In this document: piece by piece, positions 53,068 to 63,200 of the stretch
How the letters are laid out: the number at the start of each line of letters is the position of its first letter
How positions within the stretch are numbered: position 1 is the stretch's first letter
Source of the DNA: Verrucomicrobiota bacterium
Lineage (GTDB): Bacteria; Verrucomicrobiota; Verrucomicrobiia; CAIQCK01
Length of the DNA: 64,000 nt
Assembly (NCBI GenBank): GCA_016235595.1
Contig: JACRJX010000041.1
Coordinates: 434,001-498,000 of the forward strand
Direction of reading: 5' to 3'
Made by a program: the position numbers and the translations under genes
The notes under the pieces: model-generated
What the model was told of the DNA's origin: nothing
The model's input: only the letters and a program-made list of their open reading frames with translations
The model's database searches: none

Positions 53068-54363
53068 ATGAAATGCCTTGATTACCGCTCGGCGGATTTT
53101 GAAGCCGGACTCGCGGCGCTGGAGCAGACCAGCCTGTTCGACCCGGCCATCGAAGCGCGCACCCGCGACATCGTTGAAGCGGTGCGCCAGCGCGGCGACG
53201 ACGCACTCGTCGAGGTGACGGCGCGTTTCGACGGTTGGTCGCCGGCGACGGCTAGAGATTTCCGCGTTACCGACGCTGAACTGCGCGACGCCGGGAAGAG
53301 TGTCAGCGCGGAGTTCAAGCGGGCCGCGAAGTTCGCATTGCGGAACATCGAGTTCTTCAACCGCCGCGGCCTCCGTCGCGGCTGGTCCGCGCGCAATCCG
53401 CAAGGCGCGCGCGTCGGTGAAAAATTCGATCCATTGCGGCGCGTCGGCATCTACGTCCCCGGTGGCACCGCGCCGTTGGTTTCCACGAGTCTCATGACCG
53501 TCGCGCTCGCGCGCATTGCCGGCTGCCCGCAACGGGTTGTCTGCACGCCCGCCGGCAAGGATGGCCGTGTCAATCCCGCGATCCTCTTCGGCCTGAAACT
53601 CTCCGGTGCAACCGAAGTTTACAAACTCGGCGGCTCTCAAGCCATTGCGGCGATGGCGTTCGGCTCGCCAACCATCGGGCGCGTCGCAAAGGTCTTCGGT
53701 CCCGGCAATGCCTATGTCGTCGCGGCCAAGCGGCTCCTGTTCGGCCATGTCGGCGTGGACTTGTTGCCCGGCCCCAGCGAACTCCTCGTCATCGCTGACG
53801 ATTCGGCCAATCCAAAGCTCGTCGCTGCTGATCTTCTTGCGCAAGCCGAGCACGGCAGCGGCCATGAGCGTGTGTTCCTCGTCACGACTTCCGGGAAACT
53901 TGTCGCTGCTGTCGAAGCAGCCGTTGCGCAGCAACTGGCGACGCTCTCGCGCCGTGACTTCATTGAAAAAACGCTCGCCGCAGGCGGCGTCGCGGTGCGG
54001 GTCGGCTCGCTCGCGCAGGCCGCTGACATCGCCAACCGCATCGCGCCGGAGCACCTCGAACTGCACTGCCGTGGCGCGCGCAAGCTGTTGCCGAAGCTGA
54101 CAACCGCCGGCGCGATTTTTATCGGGCCGTTCAGCCCGACCGTCGCGGGCGATTTCGTCGCCGGACCCAGCCACGAGCTGCCAACCGGTGGCGCGGGCCG
54201 CATCTTTGCCGGGCTGACGGTGGACCAGTTCCAGCGCCGCACCAGCGTCGTTGAGTATTCGCGCGAGGCGCTGCGGAAATCGGTGGCTGCCATCGGGCAG
54301 TTTGCCGCTGCCGAGGGTCTCGACGCGCACGGCCGTTCGGCCAGCATCCGGTTCGAGCCATGA
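53068..54363 (+). CDS. hisD: Histidinol dehydrogenase
   Basis: The 431-residue enzyme catalyses the last two oxidations of histidine synthesis, histidinol to histidine, with NAD and zinc. Visible: PGGTAPLVSTSLM, GGSQAIAAMAFG, FGPGNAYV, GPSELLVIAD, AEHGSGHERVFLVT and APEHLEL in the known order. I chose the ATG at 53068 over an in-frame TTG 18 bp upstream. The stop overlaps hisC as ATGA. It is the first gene of the operon hisD-hisC-hisB. Confidence 0.96.
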   Translation: MKCLDYRSADFEAGLAALEQTSLFDPAIEARTRDIVEAVRQRGDDALVEVTARFDGWSPATARDFRVTDAELRDAGKSVSAEFKRAAKFALRNIEFFNRRGLRRGWSARNPQGARVGEKFDPLRRVGIYVPGGTAPLVSTSLMTVALARIAGCPQRVVCTPAGKDGRVNPAILFGLKLSGATEVYKLGGSQAIAAMAFGSPTIGRVAKVFGPGNAYVVAAKRLLFGHVGVDLLPGPSELLVIADDSANPKLVAADLLAQAEHGSGHERVFLVTTSGKLVAAVEAAVAQQLATLSRRDFIEKTLAAGGVAVRVGSLAQAADIANRIAPEHLELHCRGARKLLPKLTTAGAIFIGPFSPTVAGDFVAGPSHELPTGGAGRIFAGLTVDQFQRRTSVVEYSREALRKSVAAIGQFAAAEGLDAHGRSASIRFEP

Positions 54364-55421
54364 GCTATCTCCGCCCCAACATCGAGCGATTGCACGCTTA
54401 CGTGCCGGGCGAGCAGCCGAAGGTCGCCGGCCTCGTCAAGCTCAACACCAACGAGAACCCCTATCCGCCGTCGCCCAAGGTCGCCGCGGCCCTTCGCAAA
54501 GCGGTCGGCGACGGCGCTACGCTGCGGCTTTATCCCGATCCGGTCTCGAACGCGCTTCAGGTGAAGATCGCCGCGCTTTACGGCTTCAAGCCGGAGCAGG
54601 TTCTCGTCGCCAACGGCAGCGACGAGGTGCTGACGCTGGCGTTGCGCGCGTTCGTTGACGACGGCCAGCGTGTGGTCTACGCGATGCCGAGCTACTCGCT
54701 GTATCCGGTTCTTGCCGACATCCAGGGTGCAAAAAAGCTGGAACTGGAAATGAATCCTGACTTCACGCTGCCGGAACGGCTTTTCCACGAGCGCGCGCCG
54801 CTGAAGCTCGTCACCAGCCCCAACGCCCCGAGCGGTGTCGCTGTGCCGACGAAAACGCTGGACCGGCTCTGCGCGGCCTCGCGAGGTGTCGTGCTGATCG
54901 ACGAAGCCTACGTGGACTTCGCTGACGACAACGCGCTCCGCCTCGTGAAGAAACACCGCAACGCGCTGGTGGCTCGCACACTCTCAAAAAGCTACTCGCT
55001 TGCCGGGATGCGCGTCGGCTTCGCCATCGGCCACAAGGCGCTCATCGAGGGGCTGATGAAGGTCAAGGACAGCTACAACGTGAACCGGCTCAGCCAGACG
55101 GCGGCACTGGCGGCGCTCGGCGACCGTGCGCATTTCGCGGTGAACGTCCGGCGCGTGAAGGCGACGCGTGAGCGGTTGCGCAACGCGCTGCGAGCATTGG
55201 GCTTCGATGTGCTGCCGAGCGCGACCAACTTCCTGTTCGCAAAGCCGCCAGCGGAACTGACGGCACAAACATTCTACGAGGCGCTGCGCGCGCGGAACAT
55301 CCTGGTGCGCTGGTGGAGCGATCCGCGTGTGCGCGACCGGGTGCGGATTACCATCGGCACGGACGTGGAAACGGATAAGCTGCTCGCGGCAACGTTGAGC
55401 ATTCTGGCGGAGGTCCAATGA
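54360..55421 (+). CDS. hisC: Histidinol-phosphate aminotransferase
   Basis: The 353-residue PLP aminotransferase (fold type I) makes histidinol phosphate from imidazole-acetol phosphate and glutamate. Visible: KLNTNENPYPPSP near the start, LIDEAYVDFAD, the PLP lysine in TLSKSYSLAGMRVGF, and RITIGTDVETDKL at the end. It overlaps both hisD and hisB by 4 bp, so the three are translationally coupled. Confidence 0.96.
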   Translation: MSYLRPNIERLHAYVPGEQPKVAGLVKLNTNENPYPPSPKVAAALRKAVGDGATLRLYPDPVSNALQVKIAALYGFKPEQVLVANGSDEVLTLALRAFVDDGQRVVYAMPSYSLYPVLADIQGAKKLELEMNPDFTLPERLFHERAPLKLVTSPNAPSGVAVPTKTLDRLCAASRGVVLIDEAYVDFADDNALRLVKKHRNALVARTLSKSYSLAGMRVGFAIGHKALIEGLMKVKDSYNVNRLSQTAALAALGDRAHFAVNVRRVKATRERLRNALRALGFDVLPSATNFLFAKPPAELTAQTFYEALRARNILVRWWSDPRVRDRVRITIGTDVETDKLLAATLSILAEVQ

Positions 55422-56038
55422 AACGCATCGCAAAAATCAAACGCCACACAGCAGAGACGAAAATCGATTTGACGCTCAGCGTGGACGGTCACGGCAAGGG
55501 CAACGTGAAGACCGGCATCCCGTTCTTCGACCATATGTTGACGCTGCTGGCAAAGCACTCGCTCTGCGACCTGCGGTTGCGTTGCAAGGGCGATATCGAG
55601 ATTGATTTTCATCACACCGTCGAGGACTGCGGCATCGCGCTGGGGCAGGCGTTTGCACAGGCGCTCGGCGACAAGCGCGGCATCAAACGCTACGGCTGGT
55701 CGCGCGTGCCGATGGACGAAGCGCGCGTGGAGGCAACGCTCGATTTCAGCGGCCGGCCGGTGTTGGTCTATGAAGGCAAGCGCCTGCTGAAGGCCGGTGG
55801 CGCAGTGATCGGCCGCACGGCAAGCAAGCGGTTCACGCCACAACTCGTGGAAGAGTTTCTACGCGCCTTCGCCACCAGCGCGGCGATGAACCTGCACATC
55901 GTCATTCAATCCGGCCGCGATGCGCACCATATGATCGAGGGCGTGTTCAAGGCGCTTGCGAAGGCGCTGGACCTCGCCTGCCAGCGCGACGCGCGCGTCC
56001 AAGGCGTGCCGAGCACCAAGGGAACGCTGAGTCGCTAA
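55418..56038 (+). CDS. hisB: Imidazoleglycerol-phosphate dehydratase
   Basis: The 206-residue dehydratase has the two manganese-binding HxxxH/HHxxE repeats: IPFFDHMLTLL with the ICL-like lead-in GTGIP-type start (KTGIPFFDHM), DFHHTVEDCGIALGQAF, and FGRDAHHMIEGVFKALAKAL in the second half (read RDAHHMIEG). It converts imidazole glycerol phosphate to imidazole-acetol phosphate. It lacks the phosphatase part of enteric HisB, as usual outside enterics. Downstream there are 56 bp before the convergent AsmA gene. Confidence 0.95.
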   Translation: MKRIAKIKRHTAETKIDLTLSVDGHGKGNVKTGIPFFDHMLTLLAKHSLCDLRLRCKGDIEIDFHHTVEDCGIALGQAFAQALGDKRGIKRYGWSRVPMDEARVEATLDFSGRPVLVYEGKRLLKAGGAVIGRTASKRFTPQLVEEFLRAFATSAAMNLHIVIQSGRDAHHMIEGVFKALAKALDLACQRDARVQGVPSTKGTLSR

Positions 56039-56094
56039 CGAACCGGTTTCAATCATCCCTGGCGGCCGAAGCCCCGGCAGAGATGACCACCGGC

Positions 56095-59000
56095 TTACTT
56101 CTTCCCGCCGAAAAATCCCTTCATGAGATCGCCGGCTTTGCTTTTGAGGGCATTCGTCCCCGCTTCGCCCAACGCCGCAGACGCAGCTGCGTTGTAGTCT
56201 ATTTGCGTGGCGCCGATCCGGCCGCGCACCGGGACAGTGATCGTTGCCGGCAAATACTGGGCGACGGTGGCATTGGCATCGCGGATTTTTTTCGGCATCG
56301 GCAGCCCGACCTGCATATTGAGCGTCTGGTCGAATCGCACCGTGCCCGCGAGTGTGAGTTCCAATCCGCTGAGATGCATCACGGCCTTGTCCATTCGAAA
56401 CTCGCCGCGCTCGATGACGAAGTTCGTCGGCTGGATGTCGCCGGCAGCGTCCGCCTGTCCCTGGCCCACGAAATTCGTAATCTCGGCCAGCATCGGCACG
56501 CCTTGGATGCGCAGGTTCTTGGCCATGAAACTCCCCTTGCCTGTCAGCTTGGCGGCGAGCAGGTCCGTCAGGTTGGCCGGCTTCGGCAACGGCAGCGGCC
56601 CGTCGTAGGTCACGTCCGCGTCGAGCGACGCAGCTCCTTGAATCGCACCTTTCTCGAGGAGACCGAGGAACCGCGCCAAGCCGAGGGTCAGCCCGATATC
56701 CTTTGCCGACAACGTCAAGTGCGTGCGTTTGTTCACGTCCACGTCGCCTTTCAAGGACGTGGCGCCGCCGTTGATCTTGCATGCGTAGTCCAGCGGAAGC
56801 CGCCCGCCTTTCATCTCGGCGGCAAGTGGCGGTCCCTCAATGATCACGTCGGTATACGCGTAGGTCCCGTAGCTAAGCTTGGCAACGAGCGAGATGTCGC
56901 CGAGCCACGCGAGCGTATTCGTGCCGGGCGAAAGCGGACCGGTGAACGCGATGGATGCGGATTGCGCTCCCGTGCCGCGGATTTCGCCGGCATCAAACGC
57001 CGTCAACAACGGCTTCAATCGCACCGGGTCGTAGGTCAGATCGGCGACGAGGTTCTCGGCGGACAATGGTTGGCTGGCCAGCGAGCGGATCGTGCCGCTG
57101 ACAACACCGCGCGCGACTTGGGCACGCAGTTCGCTGCCAGTCGCGATGGAAACGGTGAATCCATCCTTCGTGTTCGCGAACGTGCCGGTCAGCTTCGCAA
57201 CAGGCTCCGGCTCGTCAATCGCGATGCCCTTGGTTTGCGGGCCTTTGAAGCGGATATTCTGGCCCGTGAGTGTAGCCGTGTAGGGAAACGCACCGCCGCT
57301 GGCCTTGACATCCGCGGCAACCTTGAGATTGCCGGCCAGCTCGGTGTTGTTGGTGAGCGCGCCGACTGCGACGGCCACAGTGCCCAGCGTGGTGAGGTCC
57401 GCCGCGCCTTCAAGGTGGCCGTCCAACGTGGCCAGCTTGCCCTGCGCATCGAGAGCAACGTTGGCTTGCGCGTCGAGGTTGGCCAGCGCCGTCTTCAGGC
57501 TGGCGCGAGTGACACGATAAGAGCCACTCGCCGAGTCGAGACTGGCCTGCACATCGAGCGAAGGTTTGCCGAGCGAGACAGGCCCACCAGCCAGCCTGGC
57601 CGGCTTCAGCGTTGTCTCCGGCAAGTCGAGCTTCGCGGCGATTTCCTGTTTCGCGCCGAGCAGCGCGCCGCGCAACCGCATCTCAAACGGGCCTGCGCCG
57701 CCCGCCACGGTCGCACCCTTGAAATAACCGGGCGCAGCCGCCACCAGCGCCACCGGGTCCAGCGAGCCGGCCATCTGCAAATCGCTCTGGTCGCTGTTCG
57801 GATCGAGCGCGAGTTTGCCTTTCAGTGACGCGACCTCGATGCCGGCGATTCGCGCCGCGCCGGAGAAGATCTCGATGGGCGTCTTCAACGGATCGACCGC
57901 GTTGACCGTTGTGACAATGTCGCAGGTCAACGTCTGCGGCCAGCGGATGGCGGATGGGGCTTTTGGCCCCGTCATCGCAAAATCCTTCAGCTCGGCGTGC
58001 AGTTTCTTCACCGCCAGCTGGGCGAGCGTGCCGTCGGCTTCAAACTGCGCGGTGACGCTGCCTCTGCCGTCCATGCCTTCGAGCGACACGCCCCAAACAC
58101 GCGCGAGATCGAACAACGGCTGAACGTTGCCAGCGGCATTCGCGGCTGCATTCACTGTCGCCGCGCCGATATCGCCTCCCTTTGGCAGCACCACCGATGC
58201 GGCTGCGGCAAACGTCGCGCCGGGCATGGTCACGCGCACCTCCGGCACCTCGTAGCGACCCGCGCCGAAATCCGTCGTGCCACGGCCAGCCACTTTGATT
58301 TCCAGCGGTTGCCGGCCCGCCACCGCACCCGCCGGCAGGACTCTCGCCACAAGGCTGACCGATTTGAACTCGACCTTTGTCCAGCCGGGCGAGCCAACAC
58401 CGGTCAGTTCCAGTTTGCCGTCGGGAATCTGGATACCCGATGTTTTGAGTCCGTTGATCTCGGCCTGAAGACTTATCGGCGTGCCGGCTTGGCCGCTTGT
58501 TTCGGGCGGAACGATCAGATGGGCGTTCACACGGCCAGACAGCGGCAGCGTCGGCGGAATCAGGTCAGTGAACCGTCGCGCCTTTGCCATCAGCGCATCC
58601 AGATCGGCGGAAGCGTGCAGATCAACCTCCAACGCGGAGCCAGCGCCTTTCTTTTCAAACTGCAGCCGGCCCTTGGCGTCGAGCGCGTCGTCCATGTGCG
58701 CTTTGAGGTCTTCGATGTGATAGACGCTCTTCTCGATATTCACCGCGAGCCGCAGCCGCGCCGCGAGTTCTTTCACCAACGGCACCAGCGCCCCATCCGG
58801 CCCGGTTTCAGCAAGACCCTCGCCACGAATGTCGAGGTTGCCCTCGATGATTTTGGCGGAGGCTTTGAGGCCCTGAATGCCACCCGTGATGCGACCCTGC
58901 AACTTCCGCCCGGTGGCAATGACGCCGGGAAACCGCTCAGCCAGCGCCGCGATGTCCGCCTGCATCGTCACGTCGCCCTGCAATGCCGGCGCTGCCGGGT

Positions 59001-60069
59001 CGGCCGTCGCCACACCCTTGAGGGAGACCGACGCGGCTGGTGACGTGAGCTGCAAATCCAGATCCGTCTGGCGGGCGTCGCGCGCTTTGAAATCGTAAGC
59101 GAATCGGATCGCGCCTGGCTTGAGGGTCCGGATGACGTTCGTGCCGCGGCTGGCGAGCAGGAGTGTAACCTGCGACACGTCGAGTATGATCTGTCCTTTG
59201 CCGGAAGGCTTCGCCATGCCGTCGAGCGCAAGACGACCCGAGCCGGCAAATGTGCCCTCGAATTTTTTCACCGACCCGACCGAGCCGAACAGCGGTGTCA
59301 ACGGCGCCAGCAACGCCGGTGTAATGGCGTAGTCAAGCTCGGCCTTCATGTTGGCAATATCGATTTTGCCGCCGCTCGCCACGAGCACGTGGGCCTTTAC
59401 GTCGAGCGATCCATCGGCGTTCTTGATAACGAATGTCACTGGTTTGTCGAGTGAGTCCACGCGCGTCTCAACCCGCAGTGGCGACAATGCGACAGGTTGC
59501 GGCAACGCCGGTGTTTTGACGCTGATACCCAGGTCTTCGATGAGCAGGCTCGCGACGACGATCGGCGCCGCCGCGACCGCTTCCGCTGCCGGTGGCGCTG
59601 AAGGCGGAGCAACCGGCGTGGTCGGGACGGCTGGCTTTGGTTTCTTCGCCAGGCAGGCAAAGTTGAGCCGGTCCTTGTCATCCTGCTCGATAAAGACCTG
59701 CGGTTTCACAACGTGGAGGCTGCCGTTGAGGACCACTTTGCCGCCCAGCAGCGCCAACAGGCTGGGGTCGGCTGTGATGCGCTCAACGGTGACGCACGGC
59801 CCGGCGGAAAACCCGGCCGGATTGCCGATGCGCAGGTCCTCAAGCTCCAGTCCACTGAACAGCGAGAACGACAACCGGCCGATCGTCGGTTCGCCGTTGA
59901 GCGAGTCGCGCAACGCGTCAACGACCTTTGGCCGGACGACCGCATTGGTAATGACCGGCATCAACAGGACCAGCAGGACGAGAACTGCCAACAAACCTCC
60001 CAAAATGAACAACCATTTCTTCCCACGGCTTGGCGCGGGACCGGGTGAAAAACCTTCAGGCGTAGTCAT
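56095..60069 (-). CDS. AsmA family protein
   Basis: The 1324-residue product has a short cytoplasmic N-terminus, one membrane helix (about 20-43, WLFILGGLLAVLVLLVLLMPV) and a long beta-rich body, as in AsmA/TamB-like proteins (bridge-like lipid transporters between inner and outer membrane). The C-terminal section contains an AsmA-like MHLSGLELTLAGTVRF and PLPKPANLTDLLAAKLTG. The ATG at 60069 is preceded by GGAGG 9 bp upstream, which fixes the start. It is divergent from the coiled-coil/TPR gene and converges with hisB. Confidence 0.85.
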   Translation of the reverse strand: MTTPEGFSPGPAPSRGKKWLFILGGLLAVLVLLVLLMPVITNAVVRPKVVDALRDSLNGEPTIGRLSFSLFSGLELEDLRIGNPAGFSAGPCVTVERITADPSLLALLGGKVVLNGSLHVVKPQVFIEQDDKDRLNFACLAKKPKPAVPTTPVAPPSAPPAAEAVAAAPIVVASLLIEDLGISVKTPALPQPVALSPLRVETRVDSLDKPVTFVIKNADGSLDVKAHVLVASGGKIDIANMKAELDYAITPALLAPLTPLFGSVGSVKKFEGTFAGSGRLALDGMAKPSGKGQIILDVSQVTLLLASRGTNVIRTLKPGAIRFAYDFKARDARQTDLDLQLTSPAASVSLKGVATADPAAPALQGDVTMQADIAALAERFPGVIATGRKLQGRITGGIQGLKASAKIIEGNLDIRGEGLAETGPDGALVPLVKELAARLRLAVNIEKSVYHIEDLKAHMDDALDAKGRLQFEKKGAGSALEVDLHASADLDALMAKARRFTDLIPPTLPLSGRVNAHLIVPPETSGQAGTPISLQAEINGLKTSGIQIPDGKLELTGVGSPGWTKVEFKSVSLVARVLPAGAVAGRQPLEIKVAGRGTTDFGAGRYEVPEVRVTMPGATFAAAASVVLPKGGDIGAATVNAAANAAGNVQPLFDLARVWGVSLEGMDGRGSVTAQFEADGTLAQLAVKKLHAELKDFAMTGPKAPSAIRWPQTLTCDIVTTVNAVDPLKTPIEIFSGAARIAGIEVASLKGKLALDPNSDQSDLQMAGSLDPVALVAAAPGYFKGATVAGGAGPFEMRLRGALLGAKQEIAAKLDLPETTLKPARLAGGPVSLGKPSLDVQASLDSASGSYRVTRASLKTALANLDAQANVALDAQGKLATLDGHLEGAADLTTLGTVAVAVGALTNNTELAGNLKVAADVKASGGAFPYTATLTGQNIRFKGPQTKGIAIDEPEPVAKLTGTFANTKDGFTVSIATGSELRAQVARGVVSGTIRSLASQPLSAENLVADLTYDPVRLKPLLTAFDAGEIRGTGAQSASIAFTGPLSPGTNTLAWLGDISLVAKLSYGTYAYTDVIIEGPPLAAEMKGGRLPLDYACKINGGATSLKGDVDVNKRTHLTLSAKDIGLTLGLARFLGLLEKGAIQGAASLDADVTYDGPLPLPKPANLTDLLAAKLTGKGSFMAKNLRIQGVPMLAEITNFVGQGQADAAGDIQPTNFVIERGEFRMDKAVMHLSGLELTLAGTVRFDQTLNMQVGLPMPKKIRDANATVAQYLPATITVPVRGRIGATQIDYNAAASAALGEAGTNALKSKAGDLMKGFFGGKK

Positions 60070-60182
60070 GAAACAATGCCTCCAAGTGTGCTTGTGGTGT
60101 TGAAAACTTGTGTAAGTTGGACCAATCATGCACGAATATCAACTGTGGTCTTGCCATCCTGTAGTTGAGTCTGGTGAAATCC

Positions 60183-60211
60183 TTGCATTAGCCGGCGGCT
60201 TTCGCTACAGT
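60183..60211 (+). promoter_or_regulatory. Candidate promoter of the coiled-coil/TPR gene
   Basis: TTGCAT (60183-60188) and TACAGT (60206-60211) are 17 bp apart, ending 15 bp before the ATG at 60227. Both boxes are imperfect and no SD is seen, so the call is weak. Confidence 0.33.
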
Positions 60212-60226
60212 CCGCGGCGCAATTTC

Positions 60227-63200
60227 ATGAAAAAACTAGTTGTTTTCGCAGTTTTCGCGACGGTGGTTTTCATCCAGTGTGGGCCGCTGTTCGCAGCCGC
60301 GCCAGCGCGTGACGCTTCCGACCTCTTCCTGCGCGCCTACCTCCAGATTCAGGAGGGTGACAGCGCATTTGATAAGGGCGACTACACGGCCGCGCAGACC
60401 CGCTACAAGGACGCGCTGACCATCCTCAAGGACATCCAATCCGTCCAGCCCGATTGGAACCCGCACATCATCAATTTCCGCGAACGCTACTGCAACCAAC
60501 GCGTCGACGAGGCCAAAGCGCGGCTTGCTGGCAACGCGTCCGCAAAGACGCCCGCCGCACCCGCCGCTACCGCCTCAACGCAGACCACGCCGCAACCACC
60601 CGCAACGGGCGCCGGTGCCGGTGGGGCCGAGCAGAAACAGCCTTCGTCCGATCTTTCCCAGGAATTGGAGCGTCTGCGCGAACAAGTCCGCCGCATGCAA
60701 GCCGAACGCGCTGCCGCGCCGCCACCGGTGGTTGCACCCATACCAGCTCCCGCGCCTGCGCCCGTGCCCACGCCCGAACCAAAACGCGCCGAAGCCGAAA
60801 ACGCGCAGGTGAAGAAACTGGAGTCCGAACTGGCCGACATGCGGAAGCAGTTGCAGCAATTCATTGGGGATAAACACCAGACGCCGCCGCCCGTGCCGTT
60901 GCCCAGTACCGACGCCCAGCGCGTGACGGAGATGACCGACCAGATCGCGACGTTGCGTTCACAACTGCAACAACTGCTCGCCGAACGCGCACAGTGGGAA
61001 CAGTCGCGGCAGGAGTTTGCGCGATTGCAGGCCGAACGCTCCTCGCTGCTCAGCCAGCTTCAAGAGAAAGACCAGCGTCTCTCCGCCGGCCCATCCGCGC
61101 TTGAAGCCAGCCAGGCGAAGGCACTCACCGAGCAACTGGCGCAATCGGCCCGCACCATCGAGGCGTTGCGCTCCGAAAGCAAGCAGCTCTCCGCCGAGCT
61201 TACCACCGTCCGAAACGACGCGCGCGACAAGGCCACCAAGGTTGCCCAACTCATGCCGCTGACCGACCAACTCACCGCCACGAAGGCGGAAATTGCGAAG
61301 ATCCGCGAAGAGCTTGCCGCCAAGGACCAGCAGATCATTGCCAAGCAACAGGCGCTCGTCACCAAGAGCCAGGAAGCCGCCCAAGCGGAGATGCAGATCA
61401 AAGACATGGCCGCTCTCCAGAAATCCAACGTCAACCTCCGCCTCTCGCTCGACAAGGTCGAGTCGCTCATCACCCTCGGCAAGAACCGCGAACAAGAATC
61501 GTCCGCGCAGATTGATCAGCTCAAGCAGCAACTTCAGGAAGTGAAGACCCAGCTCACCGAAGCCCAGCGCAAGGATGCCGAGGTCGCGAAGCTTCGCAAA
61601 GAACTCGCCGACAAGAATCTCGAGGTCAACCACGCACAGGATCAGGTCAAGAACCTCACTCCACTCCAGAAGACCAACGCCGATCTCCGCCTCTCGATGA
61701 GCAAGGCCGAGGCCCTCGTTGCCGCCGCGATGAATCGCGAACGCGAATCGGCCGCGCAATTCGAGCAGCTCAAACAACAGCTCAAGGAAGCCGAAACGCA
61801 ACTGGCCGACGCGCGCCGCAAGCCCGCGAAGCCAGCCGCGGTGTCCGCCGCTGACGCTGCCGCTGCCGCCCAAGTCGAGGAACTGAAGCGAAAACTGGAA
61901 GAATCCGAACGCCGTGCCGCTACCGATCGTGCCCAAGCCGACGGCGCCGCTGCTGCCCAGGTCGAGGAGTGGAAGCGGAAACTGGAGGAGGTCGAACGCC
62001 GCGCCAAAGCCGATCGCGCCGCTGCTGCCCAAGTCGATGAGCTGAAGCGGAAGCTGGAAGAAGCCGGGCGCCGTGCCACTACCAATCGTACCCCAACTGA
62101 TGCCGCCGCTGTGGCCCAAACCGAGGAGTTGAAACGGAAGCTGGAGGAAGCCGAAGGCCGCGCCAAAGCAAACCAAGCCGCTGCTGCCCGAGCCGAGGAA
62201 TTGAAACAAAAGCTGGAAGAAGCCGAGCGCCGTGCCAAAACCGACCGCGCTGCCGTTGCCCAAGTCGAGGAGTTGAAGCAGAAGCTGGCAGAATCCGAAC
62301 GCCGCGCCGCTGTCGACCGCGCCAAGGCCGATCACATTGCTATGGCCCAAGTCGAAGAGTTGAAACGGAAGCTGGAAGAAGCCGAAGGCCGTGCCAAAGC
62401 CGATCGCGCCACTGTTGCCCAAGTCGAGGAGTTGAAGCAAAAGCTGGCAGAATCTGAACGTCGCGCTGCTGCCGACCGGACCAAGGCCGACCGCACCGCT
62501 GTGACCCAGGTCGAGGAGTTGAAACGGAAGCTGGAAGAAGCCGAAGGCCGCGCCACCGATGCCGCCAAGAACCGGGTGACCCTGGTGAAGGAAAGGGACC
62601 TGCTCCAGCTGGCTATCGAGAAGAAAACGACCGAATATCAGCAGTTCACCCAGAAGACCGCCGCCGACCGCAAAAAGCTGGCGTCGCTGGAGAAGAAATA
62701 CAGCGAGTTGAACCATCAGGTGAGCGTGCTGGAAATGACCAGCCGCAAGCTCTCGCCGGAAGAAGAGGCGTTCTTGAAACGGACCGAAGTGCTCGTCCAG
62801 CAAACCGGCAGTGACAGCGTTAGCGGCGAGATCAACGCCAACGTCCACCGCGCCAAGGAACGCGCGTTGGCACAGGTCGCCGCGCTCGATGTGCCCGCGA
62901 GCATCCCGCTCCGGCCCGCGCCGAAGGTCGCACAGGCCACGCCCGCGCCTGAAACGACTCGTGTTGCCAGCAACTCCACCAACAGTGCCGTCCGTACCAG
63001 CCCATCGCAGACGACGACTCCGCCAGCAGCCGCCGCGCGCACCAGCCCGCCGCAGATGCCGACTTCGCCAACAGCTGCCGTTCCCACAGGCGCGTCACAG
63101 GCGGCGGCTCCGCCAACAGCCGCTGCGCGTTCTGCTGCGCCGGAAATCTCGGCGGACCTGAAACCGCTGGTGGACGAAGCCCGTGATCTCTTCAGCCAGA

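Noticed and set aside
52987-54330. 447-residue minus-strand frame opposite hisD
   Set aside because: hisD carries all family motifs on the plus strand; the opposite frame has none.
56083-57828. 581-residue plus-strand frame opposite the AsmA gene
   Set aside because: The composition is Arg/His-rich, no domain or SD is visible, and the minus-strand AsmA frame has a clear membrane helix and family pattern.
61867-62560. Regularly spaced repeats resembling a CRISPR array
   Set aside because: The units are in frame, encode a continuous coiled coil and have no unique spacers between exact repeats; no cas genes are present.
60959-62848. 629-residue frame on the minus strand opposite the coiled-coil gene
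   Set aside because: Its Leu/Phe/Gly repeats mirror the Glu/Lys/Gln codons of the coiled coil; it is a reverse image of a repetitive gene.
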